Of a stretch of 64,000 nt of DNA, positions 7,902 through 16,310 are shown piece after piece. Made by a program: the position numbers and the translations under genes. Under the pieces are notes generated by a model, which saw nothing but the letters and a program-made list of their open reading frames with translations, was not told the origin of the DNA and did not search any database. The DNA comes from a virus. Each line of letters begins with the position of its first letter. Position 1 is the stretch's first letter. The stretch lies in IMG/VR virus record IMGVR_UViG_3300030109_006161, positions 45,250 to 109,249 of that record; one strand, written 5' to 3'.

Positions 7902-9515
7902 CTACAACCTGTCATATTTTTGCTTTTTTCTTATTTCAAGCATGTATTCATATTGTTTTTGTGCCTTTGTTTTATTGACAGCATTTGGATTAGTTACATT
8001 ATACACATAAGTAACCTCGGGAACAAATTTAGACCTAGAGCCTGCCATTTCTAACATAGGTAACATCATAACTTGATCGTATGATATTTCGTAAAAGTTT
8101 CCTTCTTTATTGATTAGATCTTCTTTTTTTACTTTATCCCACAAAGAAAATTTAAAGGTCTTAAGGTGTGATGCCCGCCACTTATCGGATCTAAAATTAT
8201 TGTTTTCGATTATTTCTTGGGGATATTCACTAGCCTCTTCTCCGATACCTCCGTCTGGGAATCTAGCAAAACTACCATAAGTCATCAAACAATCAGAGTT
8301 TTTGTAATAGTGGTTTAGTTGTGATAATACATTACAATTTGGAAACCAATCATCACCGTCTAAAACAACTATTACATCTTCTGGTGAGGGTTTTGACTCT
8401 AGGATTGTATCATATATGTTTTTTAATGCATATTTTTTATTAGAGCACTTCACAACACTAAACTTGTCGCCGGTTGTAAATCTTTCCGCAACTTGAAATG
8501 TATTGTCGGTAGACATATCGTCAGAAACATAACATTCATAATTTTCATACTTCTGATCTTGAACGCTTTCGATTGTTCTTGAGATCCAGTTTTCAGAATT
8601 ATAAACAGGAACAATAATCTTAAATCTTGTATCTTCTGGCTCTTGGTGTATTTGTGGGACTTTGCTTCCCATATGCTTATATGTTTCACTCCAGAAAATA
8701 TCCGCCCTGGTCTGGAGGTACTCTAATGCATGTTCTCTTGAGCCAGTAAACCAGTCTTCATTTTTGTGTTGTACATTATCATTGAGTATAAGCTCGCAAC
8801 CAAGTAATTTTGCCTCAATAACTGTTCTCGGACATGTGTCGGAACCCTCTGGTAGGAAAATAAATCCTTTTGCTTTTGCAAACTTTTTCAACATCGCAGA
8901 GTACTCTACCCCTGAGAAGGTTTCATATGGTATTTCTTTCTGTATAGCATATTCTACTGCCTTATTTGATCCTTTAACCCATGAGGGAGAGTCTTGAATC
9001 AGCCAAACATTATCTTTTTCATTTTGATCCAAAGAGTTTATATATTCAATAGTTTGATTATTAAATACAGAACTTAGAACACGAGTTGTTGGCTTTTCAA
9101 GAAAGGGGAACAAATCGTAATAGATTTGTCTTTGTGCTGCGGACATAAACCAAAGGTTGTTTGCTTTTGCGAAAAATATTGAAAATAGTTTTCCCCTTTG
9201 GCTGTTTTGACAATCACATTTACCCTCGCTAGCTATATGTTTTTCTGGCAATCTATAAGAGCAAAACTTATAATCATATTCTATGACTGTATAGTTTAGA
9301 TTTTTGCACGCATAAAGAATAATATCATTAGGTAACCCAGCACAGTTGCCAAATATCCAGTATTTATCCTGATGTTCGTCTATAATTTGCTTTGTTACTT
9401 TTTGAGAATGAACTGTCAATACAGGTATTTTTGTTGCATCAATAATTGCCTGAGTTGTTAGCTCACCTCCGCCCACGTAATCTTGGACGAAAAGGTCTTG
9501 GACAAAAACTATCAT
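7902..9515 (-). CDS. Two-domain glycosyltransferase: GT4-like plus GT2
   Basis: This 537-residue protein joins two catalytic modules. Residues 1-280 look like a GT-B enzyme (GGGELTTQAI at the start and EGSDTCPRTVIEAKLLGCEL as donor-site block). From about residue 300 a GT-A/GT2 domain begins (IIVPVYNSENWISRTIESVQDQ, then VVLDGDDWF as the metal-binding acidic motif). Such fusions usually add two successive sugars. A cysteine-rich stretch (KCDCQNSQ) lies near residue 100. Genes abut closely on both sides. Confidence 0.82.
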   Translation of the reverse strand: MIVFVQDLFVQDYVGGGELTTQAIIDATKIPVLTVHSQKVTKQIIDEHQDKYWIFGNCAGLPNDIILYACKNLNYTVIEYDYKFCSYRLPEKHIASEGKCDCQNSQRGKLFSIFFAKANNLWFMSAAQRQIYYDLFPFLEKPTTRVLSSVFNNQTIEYINSLDQNEKDNVWLIQDSPSWVKGSNKAVEYAIQKEIPYETFSGVEYSAMLKKFAKAKGFIFLPEGSDTCPRTVIEAKLLGCELILNDNVQHKNEDWFTGSREHALEYLQTRADIFWSETYKHMGSKVPQIHQEPEDTRFKIIVPVYNSENWISRTIESVQDQKYENYECYVSDDMSTDNTFQVAERFTTGDKFSVVKCSNKKYALKNIYDTILESKPSPEDVIVVLDGDDWFPNCNVLSQLNHYYKNSDCLMTYGSFARFPDGGIGEEASEYPQEIIENNNFRSDKWRASHLKTFKFSLWDKVKKEDLINKEGNFYEISYDQVMMLPMLEMAGSRSKFVPEVTYVYNVTNPNAVNKTKAQKQYEYMLEIRKKQKYDRL

Positions 9516-9517
9516 CC

Positions 9518-10789
9518 CTAGCCCTCTTGACTTAGGGATGCAAACATATTATTTATCTCTTCGTCGTCTTTTGATGTGTCAATATATGGATCGAAAACAT
9601 CCAAGTATTTATTACAGATTATATCTTCACTAAAATTATGTTTCAGGTGTTCCTTTAGACCTTCAGCACGAACATTGCGGTAATTTAGACCGTTATACAT
9701 TTCTCGGAGTCTTTTTTTGTAACTTTCTTCTTCAGGATAACACCATTGAGCTTCCTTAGATATGACCCCTTCCCAAACAACTTCGGGTTGAACTGGTCCA
9801 ATACCAAATTTGATCTTTTCAAATAAAGGTGTATCTTTTACTTTCCCTGATTTTTCATTTTTTACTGGCGCATAAAGGAAATCATTTTGTCCCGACCAAG
9901 CTGGGGCAATAACAGGAAGTCCAGAATAAGCAGCTTCAAAAATTGGTAAACCAAATCCTTCACCATGCGTTGTTGTTACATATGCCTTAATTTTAGGGTG
10001 CGTATACAGTCCGTGCATTTCTTCAGCAGTCATATCTCCGTGGATGAAATATACTTTACACTTTCTATCTGATCCATACGATGCTAAAGTTAGCTCAATA
10101 TGTCTTGCTAGTTTTTTTCTATCGATAAGCGACATATTCATCTGATGACTTTTAATTACCAAGCCAACGTCTTCATTGTGCTTGAACTCATCTACAAACC
10201 ACTTAATACTAGCTACAATATTTTTTCTTGGACCCCACTGAGCAACAGTAAGGAAATTAAAATTACTCGAAATATCAATTTTGTCTGACATATCCACTGG
10301 CTCTAAATTCTTCACAGGATAACCAATAACTTCTACTGGGGTCTGACATTTTAGCAAATGAGTAGCACCAGTATTCTGATCTTGTACATGGTATTCAGTT
10401 CCTTCAAAAACATTTTTACTATGATTAGAGATAACAACAATTTTATCCATAAGGTTTGCTTGTTGTAGCCAAACTGGATCGACTCTATCAACTTCAATCC
10501 CGGCAGTAACTCCAATATTCACTTGTGCTAATCTTTTCCATTCATTTGGAATAGTAACTTGAATAGATAAGTCAAAATGAGGTGGAGGCGAGGACATTTT
10601 ATCCATGTCTTCTTTGAGATAGGGTCCTATTTTTTCAGGCTGCATGATCCACGAACTTTGTCCCCACTCCAAAGGCTGTACACAAACATTAATGGATGAA
10701 TTTCTTTTAAGTGACTTATAAACAAGTCTTGCATGTTCCCCATATCCACTTCTGGATAAAATTGGTGCTGTTAGTAATACGTTTTTCAT
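9518..10789 (-). CDS. GT4-family glycosyltransferase
   Basis: This 423-residue GT-B glycosyltransferase has RSGYGEHARLVYKSL near the N-terminus, FLTVAQWGPRKN before the second domain, and the donor-binding block TTHGEGFGLPIFEAAYSGLPVIAP. The last segment is acidic. Its ATG overlaps the stop of the preceding GT4 gene by four bases, suggesting coupled translation. It resembles large cytoplasmic GT4 proteins of phage and bacterial glycan clusters. Confidence 0.85.
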   Translation of the reverse strand: MKNVLLTAPILSRSGYGEHARLVYKSLKRNSSINVCVQPLEWGQSSWIMQPEKIGPYLKEDMDKMSSPPPHFDLSIQVTIPNEWKRLAQVNIGVTAGIEVDRVDPVWLQQANLMDKIVVISNHSKNVFEGTEYHVQDQNTGATHLLKCQTPVEVIGYPVKNLEPVDMSDKIDISSNFNFLTVAQWGPRKNIVASIKWFVDEFKHNEDVGLVIKSHQMNMSLIDRKKLARHIELTLASYGSDRKCKVYFIHGDMTAEEMHGLYTHPKIKAYVTTTHGEGFGLPIFEAAYSGLPVIAPAWSGQNDFLYAPVKNEKSGKVKDTPLFEKIKFGIGPVQPEVVWEGVISKEAQWCYPEEESYKKRLREMYNGLNYRNVRAEGLKEHLKHNFSEDIICNKYLDVFDPYIDTSKDDEEINNMFASLSQEG

Positions 10790-12060
10790 TTTATTTCAAT
10801 TGTCTCCCAACGGGTATAATTTTTTCGGCTATCCCAAGACCCTAAGCGATGGTGTAAATCTTGTAGATAATCAACCCAAAACTTTTGATAACTTTCAAAT
10901 GCGTAGTTTTTCTCAACATGTTGTCGTCCGGCTTTACCTAAATTATCACGTTCTTCTGGTGTCATTTTGTAAATCTTCTCAAGGGCGTCAGCAACATCTT
11001 TTTCACAAGTCCTGTCTTCAAAAATATAAGGAACATGCTGCGAGCCAATAATAGCTTTAGAACAAGGCTCAATACCTACTCCAAACCAATTTTCTCCATC
11101 AGTTACTTGCTCTTGCAGTCCGCCAGTCATAGTATTGACTACAGGAGTTTCTGTCGATAAAGATTCCAAAGAACTTAATCCAAAGCCCTCGGCATCAGCA
11201 ATATTTATAGTGCAGTCTGCCAAATTATACAACAGAGCTAAATCAGGTGCAGCTAGTTTTTGTCTGGAGAATTTTATCTGCCCCTGGTCGCATCCAACTG
11301 TTGCTGCTAGATATTCTAATGGTTGTCCGTGAGGATCGTTTGTGTCTGTATGCATAATAAGACATGCTTTATCATGTCCTACTCGATCAAGAAATGCCTT
11401 AAACCAATATACTAATGATCCGCTTTGCTTTCGTCGTGCATTGCGATTATTCCAGAAGAAAATAAATTTATCCTCCAGGTTCATGTTCTTTTTCATTTCA
11501 GAAATTTTTGTGAGACTTTCTTTGTCAGTTACTTTCTTGAATATATCTGGGTCAACTGCGTGTGGTAAGTAAACTTCCTCAGTTGTTGGCGATGCTTTCT
11601 GAACGCATTGACTAGTAACTTTAGAAATTGTAACAATAGCATCTGTACTTAGATAATATGGTGCATTGAATTCTGGAGTGGGAAAGTTATCCCACACATG
11701 ATAATAAACCATTGGTACAACTTGTCTGATTTCAGATTCCATTTGCCATAACCAGTCATAAAATCTAGGATCGGTCATGAACCAGATTAGGTCAGGTTTT
11801 TCTGATAGTATGGCGCTTCTTATTTGATTTGGCGTACCATAAGCATCCACGGGAATAATCTTCCAAGAAGAGCCATATTTTTCTAGTCCATGCTCTATTA
11901 CACTGTAATCTTTATGTTTGATTGCTCCCGCAAAAGATACAACTTCAAATTTACCACTCTCTAGTAATGCTTCGATCATATATTTTGTCTGAGTAGCTAC
12001 ACCCGATGGTAATAAGGGGTGGTCGCTTAGTGTAAGGATTTTTATCTTCTTATCGGACAT
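10786..12060 (-). CDS. GT4-family glycosyltransferase
   Basis: This 424-residue GT-B glycosyltransferase has LLPSGVATQTKYMIEAL at the N-terminus, FFWNNRNARRKQSG (domain-2 start with basic phosphate-contacting residues) and ADAEGFGLSSLESLSTETPVV as the donor site. The ATG at 12060 follows AGGAAA, preferred over an in-frame upstream start at 12081. It is the first gene of the glycan cassette in the direction of transcription, 11 bases after the nuclease gene. Confidence 0.85.
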   Translation of the reverse strand: MSDKKIKILTLSDHPLLPSGVATQTKYMIEALLESGKFEVVSFAGAIKHKDYSVIEHGLEKYGSSWKIIPVDAYGTPNQIRSAILSEKPDLIWFMTDPRFYDWLWQMESEIRQVVPMVYYHVWDNFPTPEFNAPYYLSTDAIVTISKVTSQCVQKASPTTEEVYLPHAVDPDIFKKVTDKESLTKISEMKKNMNLEDKFIFFWNNRNARRKQSGSLVYWFKAFLDRVGHDKACLIMHTDTNDPHGQPLEYLAATVGCDQGQIKFSRQKLAAPDLALLYNLADCTINIADAEGFGLSSLESLSTETPVVNTMTGGLQEQVTDGENWFGVGIEPCSKAIIGSQHVPYIFEDRTCEKDVADALEKIYKMTPEERDNLGKAGRQHVEKNYAFESYQKFWVDYLQDLHHRLGSWDSRKNYTRWETIEIK

Positions 12061-12071
12061 GTTTGTTTTTC

Positions 12072-12911
12072 CTAATTGCAATATTCTGACCTATAAAATT
12101 CACATACACCTGGGCGGTGTTTGCAACTAGTACAGGAGTTTCTATTCTTAATATAACGTTCATTTGTGATATTGTATAGAGCAGTTGTCAAAGATTTTAG
12201 TGCGTCGGTTGTTCTTTTTTTCGCTGCTGTAACTCTTACAAATTCAACTTTTTTACCTGGTTTTGCAGTTCTTTTCAAAAGAACAAAATGGCAGTCAAGA
12301 TCATCTGGGCTTACGTCGTACTTTTGAGAATAAAAATGTTTATACATCACAAGTTGATAAGCCATTGTTTTATCACTTTTCTTTTCTCGTCGCCAACCCC
12401 AAGAACAAGTTTTCCAATCAATCAAGTGAACCTTTTCATCTTTATTTGAATGAACTACAAGATCAATAAAGCCCTTAAAGTTTTTCTTTGCATCCTTGAA
12501 TTCAGTAATAGGCTCATAAAGAAATTCTTCAGCAGCCAATACGTGCCAGTCCTCGCCAAGCTTTCCAAATTTTTCTACTAGAGAGCGATAAAGGTCGGGA
12601 ATAATTTCAATACCGTGTGCTAGCCACTCTTGCAAATCAAAATCGTTAGCTGCTCGTTGTTGTTCTAGTTCTGGCAGTGCTTTTAGTTCTTTTACAAACT
12701 GTTGCTTCAGCAGATTGATTATTTTTTCTTGAGACCTATATTGTTCAGTCTTTGTGAGAGTTTCCTCACATAAGGTATGTAAAGCTTTACCAAAGGCAGT
12801 ATAAATATTTCCTTCAAACTTATTGATCTTATCGATATAGGTAAGTTTATGATAGTGCGGGCAAATAAGCCAATTCTTCCACTCTGAATAAGAGATATGT
12901 TTTCCAGCCAA
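12072..12911 (-). CDS. Cas4/RecB-like PD-(D/E)XK nuclease with Fe-S cysteines
   Basis: This 279-residue protein starts with SYSEWKNWLICPHYHKL, a RecB/Cas4-family opening with Cys17, has the catalytic block GFIDLVVH...HLIDWKT (PD-(D/E)xK), and ends with three or four cysteines (CTSCKHRPGVCEFYRSEYC) that with Cys17 would hold a 4Fe-4S cluster. Such phage nucleases act in recombination or host DNA processing. The frame opens after TAA and the only plausible start is TTG at 12911, with a poor ribosome binding site. No Cas1/Cas2 or CRISPR array is nearby. Confidence 0.8.
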   Translation of the reverse strand: MAGKHISYSEWKNWLICPHYHKLTYIDKINKFEGNIYTAFGKALHTLCEETLTKTEQYRSQEKIINLLKQQFVKELKALPELEQQRAANDFDLQEWLAHGIEIIPDLYRSLVEKFGKLGEDWHVLAAEEFLYEPITEFKDAKKNFKGFIDLVVHSNKDEKVHLIDWKTCSWGWRREKKSDKTMAYQLVMYKHFYSQKYDVSPDDLDCHFVLLKRTAKPGKKVEFVRVTAAKKRTTDALKSLTTALYNITNERYIKNRNSCTSCKHRPGVCEFYRSEYCN

Positions 12912-12926
12912 AGTTTCGTCGCTTTC

Positions 12927-13586
12927 TTAGTTGTTGACGAGTTCATCAATCTTGTTATATAGTTCGGGACTAATTTTCTTTAGTTTTTGCTTGCTTCCTA
13001 AAAAATACTCTTCGAATCCAGTTCCAAAATATTCACGGAGAGAAACAGATGCATAAGGTCTTATATACATACCAGATGTAATCATTTTAAGCAAGTTTCC
13101 TCCAACCCTTTTGTATAAAAAGACATCAAAATTACGGTCATACTCAAGATTCATGAAATTATATTCTTTAGTCCAGTATCCTTCAGATCTTAATTCAAAT
13201 TCTAGCTCCGCTCGTTTTTTGAGGAACTCCTTTTTGATTTTCTCATCTGCGTATATCTCTTCAGGGTACAGCATTTCTACATGATGTGCGAACTCATGAA
13301 TTATATCATCGATAATATCAGCGGCATTATCTTGTTTGTTGGTAATATAAAAGATACCATTATCGTATAATGCATTAGCATCTTTCTTATCAAATATAGG
13401 AATATGTTCTATTCGAATTTGATTTAGAGATCTAAAGAACTTTGATGGTAATAATTTTTCTACAGAAGATAAAACACTTTGGAGATCTATATTATCCGGA
13501 CAGGGGTCAACCTCAACAACATCTACCCCAGCAAAATTAAAATACTTGGGCGTATTGTTTACTCTTTCAAATATATAATCTCTCAT
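12927..13586 (-). CDS. Putative HExxH zinc metallopeptidase
   Basis: This 219-residue protein carries HEFAH at residues 97-101 after IIDDII, the helix pattern of gluzincin metallopeptidases; downstream SLREYFGTGFEEYF offers a glutamate third ligand. No signal peptide is seen, so it would act inside the cell or the virion. It overlaps phoH by four bases (ATGA), indicating an operon. Target unknown. Confidence 0.65.
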   Translation of the reverse strand: MRDYIFERVNNTPKYFNFAGVDVVEVDPCPDNIDLQSVLSSVEKLLPSKFFRSLNQIRIEHIPIFDKKDANALYDNGIFYITNKQDNAADIIDDIIHEFAHHVEMLYPEEIYADEKIKKEFLKKRAELEFELRSEGYWTKEYNFMNLEYDRNFDVFLYKRVGGNLLKMITSGMYIRPYASVSLREYFGTGFEEYFLGSKQKLKKISPELYNKIDELVNN

Positions 13587-14887
13587 AGAATTTCCGAAGC
13601 TAAGGTTGCTAATTTAGATCTTTCGCCTTTAACTAGTGTCACATGACCCGCAATATCATATTGTTTGAATTTTTCAACAGCATGAGTAAGACCGTTTGAA
13701 ACTGAATCAACATAAGAGTTATCAATTTGTTGGATATCTCCAGTAAGCACTAATTTAGTTCCATGACCTACCCTTGTTATTATAGTCTTTAATTCGTGGG
13801 CTGTTAAGTTCTGAGCTTCGTCTACAATCAAGAAAGCATTGGAAATTGAGCGACCTCTAATGTATGTCATAGCTTCTATTTCAATGGTTCCTTGTTCTAT
13901 TTGCATATCTAAAGCACCACGGTCGCCAAACAGTTGTTCTAAGTTGTCTCTAATAGGGGCAATCCACGGCATCATTTTTTCTTCTAAAGTTCCCGGCAAA
14001 AATCCGATATCTCTACCCATGGGTTGAACTGGACGAGTTATAATCAATTTATCATATCCACCTTTTGCACTAGTGGTATTCATAACTTGCTCCAAGGCGC
14101 AAGCTGTGGCTAATAATGTTTTACCAGTTCCTGCTGGTCCTGTCAAGGAAAGAACATGTATATCTTTATCGAATAAGAGATCCATTGCATATTGCTGTTC
14201 TTTGTTGTTCGCTGATAAACCCCATATGTTTTTGTATTTGTTTATCTTTCGAAGAGGTTTATCATAGTCCATAAAACGACAGATTGCTGACTTACTTGTA
14301 CCTTCATTTTTTAATATAAGGTATTGGTTTGGGTAAAGTTTTGTTCCTTGTTGTGGTAATAATGTTTCTTTACCGGTATAAAATTGATCTATAAGGCTAA
14401 ACTCTACCTCTACTTCTTGAGTTCCGTCAAATAAATTCTCTATAGAGTTAATTACTTTCTCAGGTTGGTAGTCGTAACATTCTATACCGTGGGCGTCGCA
14501 CTTTACTCTCATATTGAGATCACGAGACACAACAATAACTTCTTTGCCTTCATCAATTAATCGGAGAGCAACAGCTATAATTTTATTATCAGCATCATTG
14601 TTATCTACCCCAGGAGGCATGTATTTTTCATCAAAATGTGCCGCTATTACTCTGCCTTTGCCTCTTCCTAAAGGAGCACCGGTAAGTAAACTACCTTTAG
14701 AACGAAGTGAGTCTAAAACTCTATTCATAGTTCTAGCGTTTAAGCCAGCAGTATCCTGCCTGTGTTTATGACGATCAATCTCATCTAAAACTATAGTTGG
14801 TATTGCGATATCGTTTTTACCAAAAGCTAATATGGAACCTGCCTCCGTGAGGTATACATTCGTATCTAAAATGATGGTTTTTTTCAT
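13583..14887 (-). CDS. phoH: PIN-PhoH protein (PhoH2 type)
   Basis: This 434-residue protein fuses an N-terminal PIN nuclease domain (Asp8 in LDTNVYL, DEIDRHK near 35, acidic DNNDADNK near 95-102) to a PhoH ATPase domain with Walker A GPAGTGKT at 250-257 and Walker B FLIVDEAQ. This is the PhoH2 layout reported to couple ATP-driven RNA unwinding to ribonuclease activity. PhoH genes are common in marine phages. The start is preceded by AGGGA. The gene lies directly downstream of the tmRNA terminator, so it needs its own promoter in 14888-14945; TATATAA there is a possible -10. Confidence 0.9.
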   Translation of the reverse strand: MKKTIILDTNVYLTEAGSILAFGKNDIAIPTIVLDEIDRHKHRQDTAGLNARTMNRVLDSLRSKGSLLTGAPLGRGKGRVIAAHFDEKYMPPGVDNNDADNKIIAVALRLIDEGKEVIVVSRDLNMRVKCDAHGIECYDYQPEKVINSIENLFDGTQEVEVEFSLIDQFYTGKETLLPQQGTKLYPNQYLILKNEGTSKSAICRFMDYDKPLRKINKYKNIWGLSANNKEQQYAMDLLFDKDIHVLSLTGPAGTGKTLLATACALEQVMNTTSAKGGYDKLIITRPVQPMGRDIGFLPGTLEEKMMPWIAPIRDNLEQLFGDRGALDMQIEQGTIEIEAMTYIRGRSISNAFLIVDEAQNLTAHELKTIITRVGHGTKLVLTGDIQQIDNSYVDSVSNGLTHAVEKFKQYDIAGHVTLVKGERSKLATLASEIL

Positions 14888-14943
14888 ATTTTCCCTGAAA
14901 TAAGTGGGTTTATATAATTAGTTTGGTCGGTATACTTAAAGGT

Positions 14944-14969
14944 AATAAAAAAGCCGCCCGGAGGCGGCT
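14944..14969 (-). terminator. Rho-independent terminator of the tmRNA
   Basis: On the minus strand a seven-base-pair stem (AGCCGCC/GGCGGCT) with a four-base loop is followed by a run of T residues. The stem begins at the last base of the encoded CCA end of the tmRNA, so it ends the ssrA transcript. Confidence 0.85.
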
Positions 14970-15291
14970 GGTGGAGGTAGGGAGAATCGAACTCCCGTCT
15001 TGTCTAGTTCCATAGAAGGGTCATTCACAAGGTTAGGTCTGTTTTTTTCGTCAGACAGCCCGCTTGACTAGATCATCTTATTATGGCTGAGATAATCAAA
15101 AGCACTTAGAAGACAAAATACGGCTTTCTGTTTTTTGGCTGCCGTCGCCTCAAGTCAAGTCAGGTTATTAAGCTGCTTGTGCTAGTTGAAAATCGTCGTT
15201 TGCGATTAAAAGTTAAGCGTTTTTAGTGAGCCACGCTTCCCTCACCCTTGCACCTTTTCTACTTCCCCATCAGTCGATACCGGTTACCCCC
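14969..15291 (-). ncRNA. ssrA: Transfer-messenger RNA (tmRNA), one-piece
   Basis: This 323-nt RNA has a 5' end beginning GGGGGTA that pairs with TACCTCC at the 3' end, followed by an encoded ACCA. The T-arm GGGAGTTCGATTCTCCC is canonical. The internal reading frame gives the tag (A)ANDDFQLAQAA followed by two stops TAA TAA, with resume codon GCA. tmRNA with SmpB rescues stalled ribosomes and tags products for proteolysis. A sigma70-like promoter and terminator flank it, so it is a complete independent unit. No smpB is visible in the window. Confidence 0.95.
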
Positions 15292-15301
15292 TTGTATAAT
15301 A

Positions 15302-15330
15302 GTTATACACTATAACGAATTACTTGTCAA
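15302..15330 (-). promoter_or_regulatory. Sigma70-like promoter of the tmRNA
   Basis: On the minus strand TTGACA (-35, 15325-15330) and TATAAC (-10, 15302-15307) are separated by 17 bases. The mature tmRNA 5' end lies 10 bases downstream, consistent with a short leader removed by RNase P. Confidence 0.75.
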
Positions 15331-15354
15331 TTTATTCTTACATAAGTATTATAG

Positions 15355-15476
15355 CCGGCTGTTAACAGCTTAGCTGTAAAGGCTGTTAAGAATTAAAAAA
15401 TAGTTAAAAGTAGTTAAAACAGTTAAGGCTGTTAAAGCTTGCAAGCTATTATAACCAACTCTGACAAACCGTTAAG
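15355..15476. repeat. GTTAA-repeat region with two perfect palindromes
   Basis: Seven copies of GTTAA start at 15361, 15385, 15403, 15413, 15422, 15431 and 15471; the middle four are spaced 9-10 bases. Perfect 12-base palindromes GCTGTTAACAGC (15358-15369) and AGCTTGCAAGCT (about 15435-15446) flank them. The region lies between a gene end and the tmRNA promoter and encodes nothing visible. Helical-turn spacing suggests a protein-binding array, either an operator or origin-like iterons. Confidence 0.55.
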
Positions 15477-15481
15477 GGTAT

Positions 15482-16300
15482 TTATGAAAATAAATCTAAT
15501 TCTTCTGAATCTGATTCCTGATTATCATCCGAAGGTTCTGGTTCTCCTACGTTTCCTAGGTCTTCTTCTCCAGACTGCTCTTCTTCGTACTCATCGGTAG
15601 TAACGTCTGGTAAGTCTGATTGAAGTTCATCTTCGAACTTGTCAAAATAAAGAAGCATGTTTGTAATTAGGTAATCATAAAAGACATCTTTATCTTCTTC
15701 ATCTGCCAACATATCATAAGCATCAACAATTTGTTTCTCTACAGCCTTAAAGGTAACTGAGGCAAAGTTTCTACCGGTTTCATTTTGGTCTTCAATTTTT
15801 ACAAAAGGTTCGTCACCATCCTCTGCGCCTTCAATGTCAATAAATTCACCCTCTACAGATTGTTCTTCTTTTCCATCTGATTGTGGATCTAAATCAATTG
15901 ATATCTTTTCTAATAAAGTGTCAGAATCTACTGTATATTCAATATCTTCAGTTGCGACTGCTTGTTCGCCCTGGTTTTGTGATTCAATAGGTCTCAATGT
16001 GTTTTCTATGGCATGAACTATATGATTACGAAATGATGTACGTTGCTCTTTAGAGGTAGTAAGCATTTTATAATCATCTTCTACGATAGGAATTATTTTC
16101 TCCAACAAATCAGCAAGAACATTAATGCCAGTGCTTCGACTAGCTTCATCAGTACCTGTCTCAGCTTCGATTAATTGACGAACTACTTTTCGAATCTTTT
16201 CTTCGGCAAGTCTTTGTTGTTCTAGCTTTACAGCTATTCTTTTACGAACGTGTTCTCTGATAAGTTCTTCAGCAATTAGTTGGTTTCGATCAATAGTCAT
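15482..16300 (-). CDS. Acidic helical protein, unknown function
   Basis: This 272-residue protein has a basic, strongly helical N-terminus with repeated RKR/KIRKVVRQL segments and a very acidic C-terminal half rich in Glu, Asp and Ser. No membrane segment or known motif is recognised. Basic-head, acidic-tail helical proteins of this size occur among phage scaffold or prohead-core proteins; that is only an analogy. It lies 10 bases downstream of the 1081-residue gene. The start ATG has GGAGATAATTATAATACC in front. Confidence 0.5.
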   Translation of the reverse strand: MTIDRNQLIAEELIREHVRKRIAVKLEQQRLAEEKIRKVVRQLIEAETGTDEASRSTGINVLADLLEKIIPIVEDDYKMLTTSKEQRTSFRNHIVHAIENTLRPIESQNQGEQAVATEDIEYTVDSDTLLEKISIDLDPQSDGKEEQSVEGEFIDIEGAEDGDEPFVKIEDQNETGRNFASVTFKAVEKQIVDAYDMLADEEDKDVFYDYLITNMLLYFDKFEDELQSDLPDVTTDEYEEEQSGEEDLGNVGEPEPSDDNQESDSEELDLFS

Positions 16301-16310
16301 GGTATTATAA

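Noticed and set aside
12072-12911. Cas4 as part of a CRISPR system
   Set aside because: No cas1, cas2, effector or repeat array is present; phage Cas4-like nucleases commonly stand alone.
12719-12949. 76-codon minus-strand frame over the nuclease start
   Set aside because: Overlaps the Cas4-like gene in another frame and shows no motif; the nuclease frame has strong family motifs.
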